Shown here piece after piece: positions 23,420 through 30,538 of a stretch of DNA of 31,174 bases. This DNA is from a virus. Below the pieces are notes generated by a model. It saw nothing but the letters and a program-made list of their open reading frames with translations, did not search any database and was not told the origin of the DNA. The translations under genes were made by a program, and so were the position numbers. Location of the stretch: positions 1 to 31,174 of IMG/VR virus record IMGVR_UViG_3300049255_000589. One strand, given 5' to 3'. Positions within the stretch are counted from its first letter, which is position 1. Every line of letters starts with the position of its first letter.

Positions 23420-24109
23420 TTAGGCGGCTGTTTCAAGAAGCCCGGCGTTGCGCAACTGGCCCTTGAATTCCATGCGGGCCCTCAAGTCCATGCTGGGGCA
23501 GCCATCGAGAGCCTTATCGACGGCGCCGATGTTGAGCTTCGCGTCGCCCTGCGGAGCAGAGAGACCGGCCCGCGCAAGAAGCGCATTGATCTGAGGCGAG
23601 AGAGTCTTGCGCCCAGGGTCCTGGCTGTTATTCGCGGACTTGGCCTGCAGGTCCTTGATCTGCGTCGTGAGAGAAGAGACCTTGTCCTTCAGCTCACTGA
23701 TTTCCTTTTCCTTGGCGGGGTCCGCGGCGGGCGCGCTATTGTTCGCGCCGGTCTGCGTCTCGGAAGAGGCGTGGAAGCCGTCAAACCCAGGCCACATATC
23801 CGCGATCTTACCCATCGAGGCGGCTGCGCGAAGATGATCCGCCATCGCGCGGCAGGCGCGCACATGACCCAGCCGGGCATGTCCGCCGACGCCGTCCTTT
23901 TCCATCGCGGCGGCGCAGCTCTCCAGCGCGGTCGCATGCGGCTCCACCTTCGCCATATGCTCCTTGCCCGCCTGAAGCTGCTTCATCGTCTCTTCCTGAG
24001 ACGTCTTCTGGGACGCCTCGATGCTGTCGATGCGGGTATTGAGTTCGGTTTTCGTATCATCGAGCTTCTTGCCGAGTCCCTCGATGGCCTCCATGATCTC
24101 CTTGGTCAT
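23420..24109 (-). CDS. Nested scaffold protein from an internal start, 229 aa
   Basis: Within the protease gene an in-frame ATG at 24107-24109 (residue 185; MTKEIMEAIEGLGKKL) is preceded by GAGGAGA with a 5-6 nt spacer, as good as any start here. The product would contain only the scaffold half: a coiled coil (about residues 190-245 of the long form), an Ala/Asp-rich linker, a second coiled coil (about 330-355) and a C-terminal domain that may bind the coat. This resembles lambda C/Nu3, where an internal start makes excess scaffold. Confidence 0.6.
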   Translation of the reverse strand: MTKEIMEAIEGLGKKLDDTKTELNTRIDSIEASQKTSQEETMKQLQAGKEHMAKVEPHATALESCAAAMEKDGVGGHARLGHVRACRAMADHLRAAASMGKIADMWPGFDGFHASSETQTGANNSAPAADPAKEKEISELKDKVSSLTTQIKDLQAKSANNSQDPGRKTLSPQINALLARAGLSAPQGDAKLNIGAVDKALDGCPSMDLRARMEFKGQLRNAGLLETAA

Positions 24110-24661
24110 AATCTTCTCCTCGGCCGAAGCGGCCAGTGATGTTGATGTGTAGGCGGCCTTGTTCTTGTAAAGAATCGCGGCCCCGGTGAATGTGCAGCCC
24201 GTGATAACCATCGGATCTGCGTTGACGTCCTTCACGAAAATGTTCTTGATCTCCCAAGAGAAACCAAGTTCATCCCGCTTGGACTGGATGTGGCGGACCT
24301 CGTTGGGGAAGTCCGCGGCATACAGGAATCCTTCGATGTGAATGGCGTTGCCCTCTATCGTGGCCGCCGTGATCGTGCCCACCTTGGACTTCACATCATG
24401 GTCCGAAAGGTTGGCTTTCATGTCGATCGGCATGCCCAGAAGCGTCGGCAGGGCTTTGGTCGCCGCCGCTCGCGTCAGTATCACCCGCTTGCCGCCGCTT
24501 CCGCCCGGAGGGGCGTCGGAGGGCTCGTCGATACGGGTGAGCACGCCCTTGAACGGATGCTTGTTCGGATGACCAGGCGTATCCGGGATATTCAGGGCCA
24601 TCGCCTGAAGCGTTACCGTGGCGTCGAGATGGATCTCCGTCTCTTGGGTTTCCGGATCCAT
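23420..24661 (-). CDS. Capsid maturation protease fused to scaffold, 413 aa
   Basis: The N-terminal 180 residues are beta-rich and protease-like, with HPFKGVLTRID, DMKANLSDHDVKSKVGT and ELGFSWEIKN; Asp87-His88 and Ser135 are candidate catalytic residues, but the family assignment is by pattern only. From residue 185 the sequence becomes helical and charged, with coiled coils typical of a scaffold, ending in a Leu/Ala-rich helical domain (GLLETAA). A protease-scaffold fusion directly before the coat gene is usual. An internal start produces a scaffold-only form. Cleavage sites are not identifiable here. Confidence 0.7.
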   Translation of the reverse strand: MDPETQETEIHLDATVTLQAMALNIPDTPGHPNKHPFKGVLTRIDEPSDAPPGGSGGKRVILTRAAATKALPTLLGMPIDMKANLSDHDVKSKVGTITAATIEGNAIHIEGFLYAADFPNEVRHIQSKRDELGFSWEIKNIFVKDVNADPMVITGCTFTGAAILYKNKAAYTSTSLAASAEEKIMTKEIMEAIEGLGKKLDDTKTELNTRIDSIEASQKTSQEETMKQLQAGKEHMAKVEPHATALESCAAAMEKDGVGGHARLGHVRACRAMADHLRAAASMGKIADMWPGFDGFHASSETQTGANNSAPAADPAKEKEISELKDKVSSLTTQIKDLQAKSANNSQDPGRKTLSPQINALLARAGLSAPQGDAKLNIGAVDKALDGCPSMDLRARMEFKGQLRNAGLLETAA

Positions 24662-24670
24662 CGCGCGGGC

Positions 24671-25042
24671 CTACAGTATGTCGAGCAGCTTCTGCAGGCC
24701 GGGCTTCAGGTCAGAACCCTCTGCCGCCTTGATGGCCTCGGGCAACGCCAGTTTCAACGCTCCCGTGAGCATTTCGACCTTATGCAGCGGATAATGCACC
24801 TCTCGCGGACCAGCCTGAACTTTTCTCACGGCCTTTTCGAGGCGCACATGCAGGTTCACCTGCGCGGGGGATGCGCCTTTCTCTTCCTCCGCTGTTTCAG
24901 TTAGATTGGCAGATTCCTCGGGTGTCCCTGCGCTCGCGCCGCCATCATTCGCTTCGTCTTGAGCGCCATTTTCCAGCTCATCTGCGCCCGTTTCATCAAC
25001 GAATTCATCCTGCGCGGGGGATGCGCCTTTCCGTTTTGCCAT
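24671..25042 (-). CDS. Acidic head-region protein with repeated KGASPAQ, 123 aa
   Basis: The first 60 residues are Glu/Asp/Ala-rich and probably disordered, and they contain the heptapeptide KGASPAQ twice (residues 5-11 and 55-61). The remaining half is a compact helical segment (LEKAVRKVQAGPREVHYPLH, then ALKLALPEAIKAAEG). It lies 9 nt upstream of the protease gene. No family was recognised; possible roles are a scaffold helper or a minor head protein. Confidence 0.6.
   Translation of the reverse strand: MAKRKGASPAQDEFVDETGADELENGAQDEANDGGASAGTPEESANLTETAEEEKGASPAQVNLHVRLEKAVRKVQAGPREVHYPLHKVEMLTGALKLALPEAIKAAEGSDLKPGLQKLLDIL
24859..25031 (-). repeat. Direct repeat of 23 bp encoding KGASPAQ
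   Basis: The sequence is identical at 24859-24881 and 25009-25031, 150 bp apart in the same reading frame. Identity at the DNA level suggests a recent copy or recombination between short repeats. Confidence 0.75.
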
Positions 25043-25069
25043 AGTCAGAGCCTTTCAGTTGATTTGAAA

Positions 25070-26110
25070 TTAGCCGAATACCGCCACGTCGAACGTGCCG
25101 GCAGAAAGCGTATTCCCCGAAGCGGGCGGCGTCAGTTCGACGGTAAAGCCGCTCGTAAACTTCGTGACCGGCGGCACGTTGGCAAACGCCGGCATGCCCG
25201 GCTGCACCAGAGCTCCATAGGTCGGCGGCAAGCCGAAATTATTCACCGCCGTATAGATGGGATTGCCGTTGCCACCGAGCGTGGGAGCCGCAATAGAGGC
25301 ACCCGTGCCGCTCGCGGTGTCCGTCACCGTCAGGCCGGTCGGAGCTACGGTATAGCTGCCGCTGTTGGTAATCTGTGCCGTTCCAAGGCCGAATACGGGA
25401 TTGAACGTCGCGCCGGTGCCGCTGCCGGACGTGCTGGCCTGCGCCGCGCCATTGCCGGGAGCGGCAGTATAGCCGCCCGCCGTCGAAACCGTCACGGCGT
25501 TGACACCCCAGACCGCGCTCTTGAAGGTCGCCCCGGAGCCGGAGCCAGACGTGGAACCCTGCGTGAAGGTCGAAGCCTCGGCAGTGTAAACACCGGCGTT
25601 CGTGATGTTGAAGCCCGTTATCGCCCCGCTATTCACGCTCGTTACCGTCACCACGGCATTCGTGGTTTCAGTCCCGCCCGAAAGCGTGACCGTATCTCCC
25701 ACGGCGTAACCGCTTCCACCGGCGTTTATGGCCAGCCCCACGAGCTGGGCCTTGCTCACCGTCAGCACGCTCGCCACGCCATTCACGGGCGACAGCGCCT
25801 GCAGCGTACCGCCGGCAAGGGTGATCGTATCGTTGATGGCGTAACCGCTACCCGGCGCAACAGGAGTCGCCGACACGCATTTCAGCGAGGTCGGAACTGC
25901 CGTCAATCCACTCCCCGTTCCGCCCGTCGGCGCGATGGATACCGTCTTGATATTCGAGAAGCCGGTTCCCGCCGTGATAGCCCCGAGGGCGGTTATGGCA
26001 ACGGCGGAGGCTACGGAGGCAACGCCGCACAGCAATCCGAATAAGAGGCGATCCTGCCTGTTAAGCTGGCTGCCATTCATCGCCTCAACGGTATGTAGGT
26101 CCAGACCCAT
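25070..26110 (-). CDS. Repeat-rich structural protein with Gly-Tyr motifs, 346 aa
   Basis: The ATG at 26110 lies 2 nt after the portal stop with AGGA upstream; an internal ATG at residue 11 is an alternative. Residues 22-48 are hydrophobic (LLFGLLCGVASVASAVAITA and following). The body has imperfect repeats of the pattern GSGYAxxDTxTLxGGT (near residues 87-101 and 130-145), and STSGSGSGATF, STSGSGTGATF and TASGTGASIAAP occur further on. This is a beta-repeat protein similar to phage fibre or decoration segments. Between portal and protease it may be a head fibre or decoration protein; the function is inferred. Confidence 0.55.
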   Translation of the reverse strand: MGLDLHTVEAMNGSQLNRQDRLLFGLLCGVASVASAVAITALGAITAGTGFSNIKTVSIAPTGGTGSGLTAVPTSLKCVSATPVAPGSGYAINDTITLAGGTLQALSPVNGVASVLTVSKAQLVGLAINAGGSGYAVGDTVTLSGGTETTNAVVTVTSVNSGAITGFNITNAGVYTAEASTFTQGSTSGSGSGATFKSAVWGVNAVTVSTAGGYTAAPGNGAAQASTSGSGTGATFNPVFGLGTAQITNSGSYTVAPTGLTVTDTASGTGASIAAPTLGGNGNPIYTAVNNFGLPPTYGALVQPGMPAFANVPPVTKFTSGFTVELTPPASGNTLSAGTFDVAVFG

Positions 26111-26112
26111 GA

Positions 26113-27447
26113 TTAGTTTCCTTTCTTCGATTTTGGTTTCGGTTTGCTCGTGCCGCTCAAATCGGCGTCATCCACTTGTTTTGCGCCGCGCGCGGCGGAG
26201 ATTGCTATCTCGACATCAGCTGCCGTCTTATCGCCCCAGATATTTTCTGAGGGCGGCTCGCCGAGCTTGTCCCGTATATCTCCGGGTGTAAACACGTTCA
26301 TGTCGTAGTAAATTTTCTTGATCTGCGCCTGCGCAAGCTCATCCTCGCGATCCAGACCGAGAAAACGGAAGCCTATCTGGCTGAATCCGAGTTTTCCCTC
26401 GATGGCATCACGGTTTATGTGGCTGGCCAGCAATGCCGCGCAGGGAACGATCGCAGCCGACCAGTCGCGATCCTCTGCCACCTCCGAGGTATTTCTGTTT
26501 ACATCGCGCTCGACGCCGAGGTTTTGGGGCGAGAGATCAAACGCCGTCGCTATCTCCGACTTCAGGAATTCCTGCCAGGCCAAATAGAGGGCTTTGTCAC
26601 CTTCGGCAGTCAGGTTAACGGCCTTCAGTTCGTTTTCCTTGGCGACACCCACGAAAGGCAATCCGCCCTGCCCCTCGACTTCGTTCCGCCACCAGGCCTT
26701 CAGCGAATCGAGCTTGCCCTGATCGCCTCCGACGATTTGCAGTATGGTGCTGGGACGCGCGTTGCTCGCGACATTCGCGGCATAATCTCCAACGCCGATC
26801 ATGCGCGAGATGCTCGTGAACGCCACTTCCAGCGCTCCGGTGCCGAACGGATGCGACGTCGTGGGGTTCGGCGTGATATAAATCAACTCGTCGGCGCGCA
26901 GGTCGATGCCGTAATTCCCTCCGACCGCGAGCCCGTAACCGGGAATCTGGTTGTATTTCGCTTCTTTCGGATCTCCCGACCATGCCGGGTAGAGCTGAAT
27001 CGAAAGACCGTCCACCGGATAGAGCCATAAGGGGCGCTCTGGATCGCCGCCCAGCTGCATCTCTATCGCGCCGGCCCCGCTTAAGATGTCCTCGATGACC
27101 CGCTCGGCCAGCGATCTCCAACTATCCCCCTGATTAGGTGAAAGCAGGCAGCGCGTCGTGATTTCGCACTGGCGCTTTATCTCGCTGTTTTCCTCGATGC
27201 CCGTCTTCGGGACTACTTCCCACGCGAGCCCCGAAATCGGATTCTTGATGGCGTTAATGGCGCGTCTCGCATAGGGAGTGCGCGCAAATGCCCTGAGGTT
27301 CCAGGGCGTCGGCTTATAAACCGGGTATTTCTTATCAATCCGCTGCCCGGCCATCACCTGCATGAGGCGCGGGTATATCTGGGTATCCCGGTGCGGCTCG
27401 TGACGCCTGCGGCCTATGCGGCTTTTGATTCGCGATAGCAGGCTCAT
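26113..27447 (-). CDS. Portal protein, 444 aa
   Basis: The position after the terminase large subunit and the sequence fit the phage portal family. Blocks include ARTPYARRAINAIKNPISGL (about 56-75), SGAGAIEMQLGGDPERPLWL, ELIYITPNPTTSHPFGTG, a helical WQEFLKSEIATAFDLSPQN, and a C-terminal helix region with LDREDELAQAQIKKIYYDMN. The last is followed by a PGDIRDKLGEPP turn and a basic tail (KPKPKSKKGN). Twelve copies would form the DNA channel at one capsid vertex and bind the packaging motor. Confidence 0.85.
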   Translation of the reverse strand: MSLLSRIKSRIGRRRHEPHRDTQIYPRLMQVMAGQRIDKKYPVYKPTPWNLRAFARTPYARRAINAIKNPISGLAWEVVPKTGIEENSEIKRQCEITTRCLLSPNQGDSWRSLAERVIEDILSGAGAIEMQLGGDPERPLWLYPVDGLSIQLYPAWSGDPKEAKYNQIPGYGLAVGGNYGIDLRADELIYITPNPTTSHPFGTGALEVAFTSISRMIGVGDYAANVASNARPSTILQIVGGDQGKLDSLKAWWRNEVEGQGGLPFVGVAKENELKAVNLTAEGDKALYLAWQEFLKSEIATAFDLSPQNLGVERDVNRNTSEVAEDRDWSAAIVPCAALLASHINRDAIEGKLGFSQIGFRFLGLDREDELAQAQIKKIYYDMNVFTPGDIRDKLGEPPSENIWGDKTAADVEIAISAARGAKQVDDADLSGTSKPKPKSKKGN

Positions 27448-27470
27448 GCCGCCGCTCTTTCCTTGGCTTG

Positions 27471-29024
27471 TTATAAAGTGGCGAAGCAGATTTCAGAGTC
27501 AGGCGGGGCGAAGCACAGCACCAAGCTGTCCGCGTAGTCCGGCGAGGGCACGCCGCGCTGCGCGAGCTGCTTCTTGCTCTCGATGATGATCTTGCCCTTG
27601 TCGTTCCTGAACCAGCGCACCATAGGGATCTGGGAAACAAGCTTGCCGTCGTCGGGAAGGAGGATCAGATCGCCATCGGGATGCGGAACGCCGTCTTCGT
27701 GGCCTTCCAGGTAAAGCACGTGTTCATGCGTGGCCTTGAAGGCATCGCGCATCGCCCACCAGATTTGAGCCTTGAGATTACCGAACCAGTCGCTTGCGAG
27801 ACGTTCGTCCTGCATGACCGCCGACGTTGCCGGGATGCCGGTGTTTACCGGCACCACCCTCAAATCGCCGGTGTTCGCGTGCATCAGGACGCTCGTAACC
27901 GTATTGCCCACGCCCACCGAGTCATAGTTGATAAGGTCGACATTGGTCTGTTGGGCGACCGCGAGCGCTTCATAGGTCGTCTGGATGTTGTCCGCCGTCT
28001 GCCATGCCTTGGGCATCGTCACAACCGGCCCGAATTTCGAGATCAGGACCGAATAGGCGCGGCCAGCTCCAACATCGAGCCCCGCGATCCCACGGCCCTG
28101 CGGCTTCCGATTCATCGCGACCGCAAGCCGTCTTGAGGATTGCACCCACTCGCCGGGAATGCAGATGCCCTCCATCGACGCCCCGTAGTCGATCTCGTAT
28201 TCCGAGGCCCAGACTACCGGATCGGTCTCCTTCTTCTTCTCTTCCGCCCACTTTTCGTCTTTTCGCGGGTCGTCGCGCCAGTGGAACCGGAAGACAGGGA
28301 TGTTTCCGCCGTGGATCTTTCGGAAGAAGAGATTCCCCATTCCGTTGGCGCTTGAGGCCCAGATCCGCGTGTCCGCATTGCCCGTAAGCGCCGCGTCCAC
28401 TCTCTCGGGCCGCTCGATGAATGCGGCTTCGTCCACCACGTAAAGGCTGGATCGTCCGCCTCGGCCCATCTGGTCGCCCGCCTCACCCGAGACGATATTT
28501 CCATTGGCCGGGTTTATCAGCCGCATGAAGTTGTCGTGGTCAGATGCCCTGAAGCCCGGAGGCAACATCCACCGTGGCAACCGATCAATCAGGAGGCGGA
28601 TCTTTCCGAAAATGCTGTCCGGGTTGCCCTTTTCGTCCACCAGGTCTTCGACGCGGCTTCCGAACGTGGTCTTGAAACCGGGACAGAATAACCAGCGATG
28701 GACTGAATAGCCGCCCGCAACCCAGGTCCAACCTATGTCGCGGGACTTTTCCACGCCGGCTTCTTTCGCCGCCGCTACGCGCTCATCCAGCCAATGCACC
28801 AGTTCCACCTGCCGGGGGAACAGATCGAAGGGCAGATAGGCAGGGAGGTTAAAAGCAATATTCTTGGGGTTGTAGGTCCAGCAGAACGTATTGAACCACC
28901 ACACCGCGTCCTTCGCCGCGCGCGCCATGATGATGGCCTGCAGTTCGGGATCGTTATTCGCCTTATCGACTATCTCCAAGCGCGCGAGGATGCTGCGCCG
29001 GATGCTTTCGGCGTCGAGCGCCAC
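27471..29024 (-). CDS. terL: Terminase large subunit, 517 aa
   Basis: The start codon is GTG at 29022-29024. An ATPase domain occupies the N-terminal half, with a Walker A-like EKSRDIGWTW (residues 92-101) and a Walker B segment SSLYVVDEAAF (192-202; Asp198-Glu199). The C-terminal nuclease domain has GLDVGAG (Asp317), VDLINYDSVGVG (Asp368) and PDYADSLVL (Asp496 and Asp499), the acidic residues expected for an RNase H-like nuclease. The protein cuts and pumps DNA into the prohead. It is separated from the small subunit gene by a plus-strand pair, an uncommon layout. Confidence 0.9.
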   Translation of the reverse strand: MALDAESIRRSILARLEIVDKANNDPELQAIIMARAAKDAVWWFNTFCWTYNPKNIAFNLPAYLPFDLFPRQVELVHWLDERVAAAKEAGVEKSRDIGWTWVAGGYSVHRWLFCPGFKTTFGSRVEDLVDEKGNPDSIFGKIRLLIDRLPRWMLPPGFRASDHDNFMRLINPANGNIVSGEAGDQMGRGGRSSLYVVDEAAFIERPERVDAALTGNADTRIWASSANGMGNLFFRKIHGGNIPVFRFHWRDDPRKDEKWAEEKKKETDPVVWASEYEIDYGASMEGICIPGEWVQSSRRLAVAMNRKPQGRGIAGLDVGAGRAYSVLISKFGPVVTMPKAWQTADNIQTTYEALAVAQQTNVDLINYDSVGVGNTVTSVLMHANTGDLRVVPVNTGIPATSAVMQDERLASDWFGNLKAQIWWAMRDAFKATHEHVLYLEGHEDGVPHPDGDLILLPDDGKLVSQIPMVRWFRNDKGKIIIESKKQLAQRGVPSPDYADSLVLCFAPPDSEICFATL

Positions 29025-29161
29025 TGTCTAAGCTCTTGAAATTGTTAATTACTGAAAAAAAACGATATATGTATGCATTTTCCTGTTGTATTTATTGCAG
29101 TACCTGCTATTGTCTGCCTAACGAGACGCAATCACGCGCTCACAACTTTAGGAGAGAGACC
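29025..29161 (+). promoter_or_regulatory. AT-rich promoter/operator region for the plus-strand pair
   Basis: This gap is AT-rich compared with its surroundings. On the plus strand a TTGTTA (29042-29047) is followed after 17-18 nt by ATATAT/TATATG, and a TTGTAT (29086-29091) is followed after 16 nt by TATTGT (29108-29113). The inverted repeat GCAG-TAC-CTGC (29097-29107) sits between the second pair and could be an operator. An AGGAGAG box precedes the ATG at 29162. Which promoter is used is uncertain. Confidence 0.45.
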
Positions 29162-29365
29162 ATGACAAACCCGGCAATGCAAATCACCATCGAAGTGCGC
29201 AATGTCTATGGAACCCCAAAGGTCTATCCCGTGTGCGACCGCGCCAAAGCTTTCGCCAAGATCGCAGGAACCAACACACTTACACATGCGGCTCTCTGCC
29301 AAATAGAGGCTCTTGGCTATCTCATCGTGCCGACCGCCAATACCGACTGGAAGAGTGCGGCGTAA
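29162..29365 (+). CDS. Small phage protein, VRNVYG family, 67 aa
   Basis: The ATG at 29162 is chosen because AGGAGAG precedes it; the longer frame upstream covers the AT-rich promoter region. The sequence ITIEVRNVYGTPKVYPVCDR, AKAFAKIAGTNTLTHAALCQ and IEALGYLIV is the pattern of a small protein found in many proteobacterial phages and prophages, usually beside a Cro-like gene. Its function is not known. It is on the strand opposite to the terminase genes on both sides and lies 2 nt before the HTH gene, forming a two-gene operon. Confidence 0.75.
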   Translation: MTNPAMQITIEVRNVYGTPKVYPVCDRAKAFAKIAGTNTLTHAALCQIEALGYLIVPTANTDWKSAA

Positions 29366-29367
29366 CA

Positions 29368-29562
29368 ATGACCCGCAAGGAACTCGAATCTATCGGCAAG
29401 GCCCTCTTCGGCCTCAAATCCAATGGCTACGGCTGGCAGGCGGAAATGGCACGGCAACTCGATACGCCGGTACGCACCATAGCCTCATGGGGCAAGGAAT
29501 ATCCCGTGCCGAATGCTGTCGCCGCGCTTCTCACCATGCTCGATAAGGAGCGCAGCGGTTAG
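29368..29562 (+). CDS. Small helix-turn-helix regulator, Cro/XRE-like, 64 aa
   Basis: The sequence MTRKELESIGKALFGLKSNG, WQAEMARQLDTPVRTIASWG and VPNAVAALLTML forms a short helical HTH protein; WQxxMAR then TPVRTIxxW is the recognition-helix region. The ATG at 29368 lies 2 nt after the stop of the 67-aa gene. Its stop overlaps the stop of the small terminase gene by 3 bases, so the two convergent genes leave no room for a terminator. It may regulate the adjacent AT-rich region or the terminase genes. Targets are inferred only. Confidence 0.75.
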   Translation: MTRKELESIGKALFGLKSNGYGWQAEMARQLDTPVRTIASWGKEYPVPNAVAALLTMLDKERSG

Positions 29563-30159
29563 CCCTTAATCTTGTCGGTGAACAGCTTCGTCAGTTCATC
29601 GAGGGATTTACTCTGCATCTCGCCGATGATGATGTTTGTCGGCCCAGCAGGAAGATCCTTGCCATCCTTTCCGGTGATTTCCTGAGTGACCTTATCGCCG
29701 TATTTCTTGGGCAGCAGTTTCGATGCGACCCACTTGCGGGCATCTACACGCAACTTGGAGCGCATCACGAATTCTGCATTGCAGACGCGCTTGCCCTCAT
29801 CCGTGAACAATTCGTCCTGAGTCGCATCATCCGATATATCGATGATTTCGCTTGCGTAAAGCTCGGCTTGAGCCTCGCGTGCGCGCGCATACATGTCCAA
29901 GAATGACATGTAGGGCTCTTTCCCTTCAGCCCCGTTCCCTCGTGCCAGCCACCCAAAAACCGTCGAGATCCGCGGCATGTTTTCGAGCTTGCAAAATAGT
30001 GACCAGGCTCTGGCCCTCCGCAAGCAACCCGCAAATCAGATCCCCGAGTTCAGGTGTGTACGCGCTCGGCCGGCCGATAGGTTTGGGCTCAGCGTTAACC
30101 ACTTCGTTCGCGTCCGCCGCTGTCTTCACAGGCTTCTTCGGCGCTTTCTTCTTACCCAT
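29559..30159 (-). CDS. terS: Terminase small subunit, frame broken near 29995
   Basis: The N-terminal part (30159 inward) reads MGKKKAPKKPVKTA, then IGRPSAYTPELGDLICGLLA and EGQSLVTI, the DNA-binding start of a terminase small subunit. Its frame ends at 29926 with non-family sequence. The remainder, in the neighbouring frame, continues ICKLENMPRISTVFGWLARG, then YMSFLDMYARAREAQAELYA and EIIDISDDATQDEL, again family-like. Removing one T from the run of four (29993-29996) joins them into a 199-aa protein. The intact product would select phage DNA and activate TerL. The break may be a sequencing or assembly error, a true mutation or a programmed +1 shift. Confidence 0.75.
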
Positions 30160-30171
30160 AAAAACTTCTGT

Positions 30172-30195
30172 GAAAAATGAAAACCCCGCACGGGG
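30172..30195 (-). terminator. Short hairpin with T-rich tail before the small terminase gene
   Basis: On the minus strand CCCCGTGCGGGG forms a 4-5 bp GC stem and is followed by TTTTCATTTTT. It lies 12 nt before the terminase start at 30159 and so may act as a terminator or attenuator for the small upstream gene. A second inverted repeat, CGGGGA and TCCCCG (30206-30211 and 30238-30243), lies next to it. The stem is short, so confidence is moderate. Confidence 0.5.
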
Positions 30196-30248
30196 CCTAT
30201 GTGGTCGGGGAGGTAGCGATCCTCACGGACGGCGGATTCCCCGGTAAA

Positions 30249-30461
30249 TCAGAGTGTGTCTTTAATCCCGTTCAGCTTCCGCCACGCCGCGCGCTGGACC
30301 TCGTAGGCCAGCTGCTTCCGCTGTGATTCCTCGCGGGTCATCGTCGTGGGGGTTATCGGCTTTGCCAAAGCGGCGTGAATGCGTTCGGCCTGGCAGGAGG
30401 CGGGCTTCAGTTCGGCCGGAACGGAGATTGATGAGGAGGAAAATGCCATGCGATTTGGCAT
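30249..30461 (-). CDS. Small hypothetical protein, 70 aa
   Basis: The frame is open from an ATG at 30461 (or at 30449, MAFSSSSISVPAEL) to TGA at 30249. The N-terminal half is Ser/Ala/Pro-rich, and the C-terminal 30 residues form a likely charged helix (MTREESQRKQLAYEVQRAAW, ending KLNGIKDTL). It lies about 35 nt downstream of a good minus-strand promoter, but neither ATG has a clear Shine-Dalgarno box. It might be translated without a leader or be a non-coding leader region. Unrecognised. Confidence 0.4.
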   Translation of the reverse strand: MPNRMAFSSSSISVPAELKPASCQAERIHAALAKPITPTTMTREESQRKQLAYEVQRAAWRKLNGIKDTL

Positions 30462-30496
30462 CGGTTTATGGCGGAGACACTAATTCAGCTTGAGAA

Positions 30497-30525
30497 CTTA
30501 TACCCTATTGACGGCCTTAATGCAA
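30497..30525 (-). promoter_or_regulatory. Candidate sigma70 promoter for the packaging genes
   Basis: On the minus strand TTGCAT (30520-30525) is followed after exactly 17 nt by TATAAG (30497-30502). Both boxes are close to consensus. The promoter would transcribe the 70-aa frame, the terminase small subunit and possibly the whole late operon. Confidence 0.6.
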
Positions 30526-30538
30526 CAACTTTTATGTC

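Noticed and set aside
22408-23466. Plus-strand frame of 352 codons
   Set aside because: It is antisense to the major capsid gene, with His/Arg-rich composition typical of shadow frames.
24959-26044. Plus-strand frame of 361 codons
   Set aside because: It is antisense to the repeat-rich structural gene; its length follows from the repetitive GC-rich sequence.
29036-29161. N-terminal extension of the plus-strand 67-aa protein
   Set aside because: This part is the AT-rich promoter region, and a good ribosome binding site precedes the later ATG.
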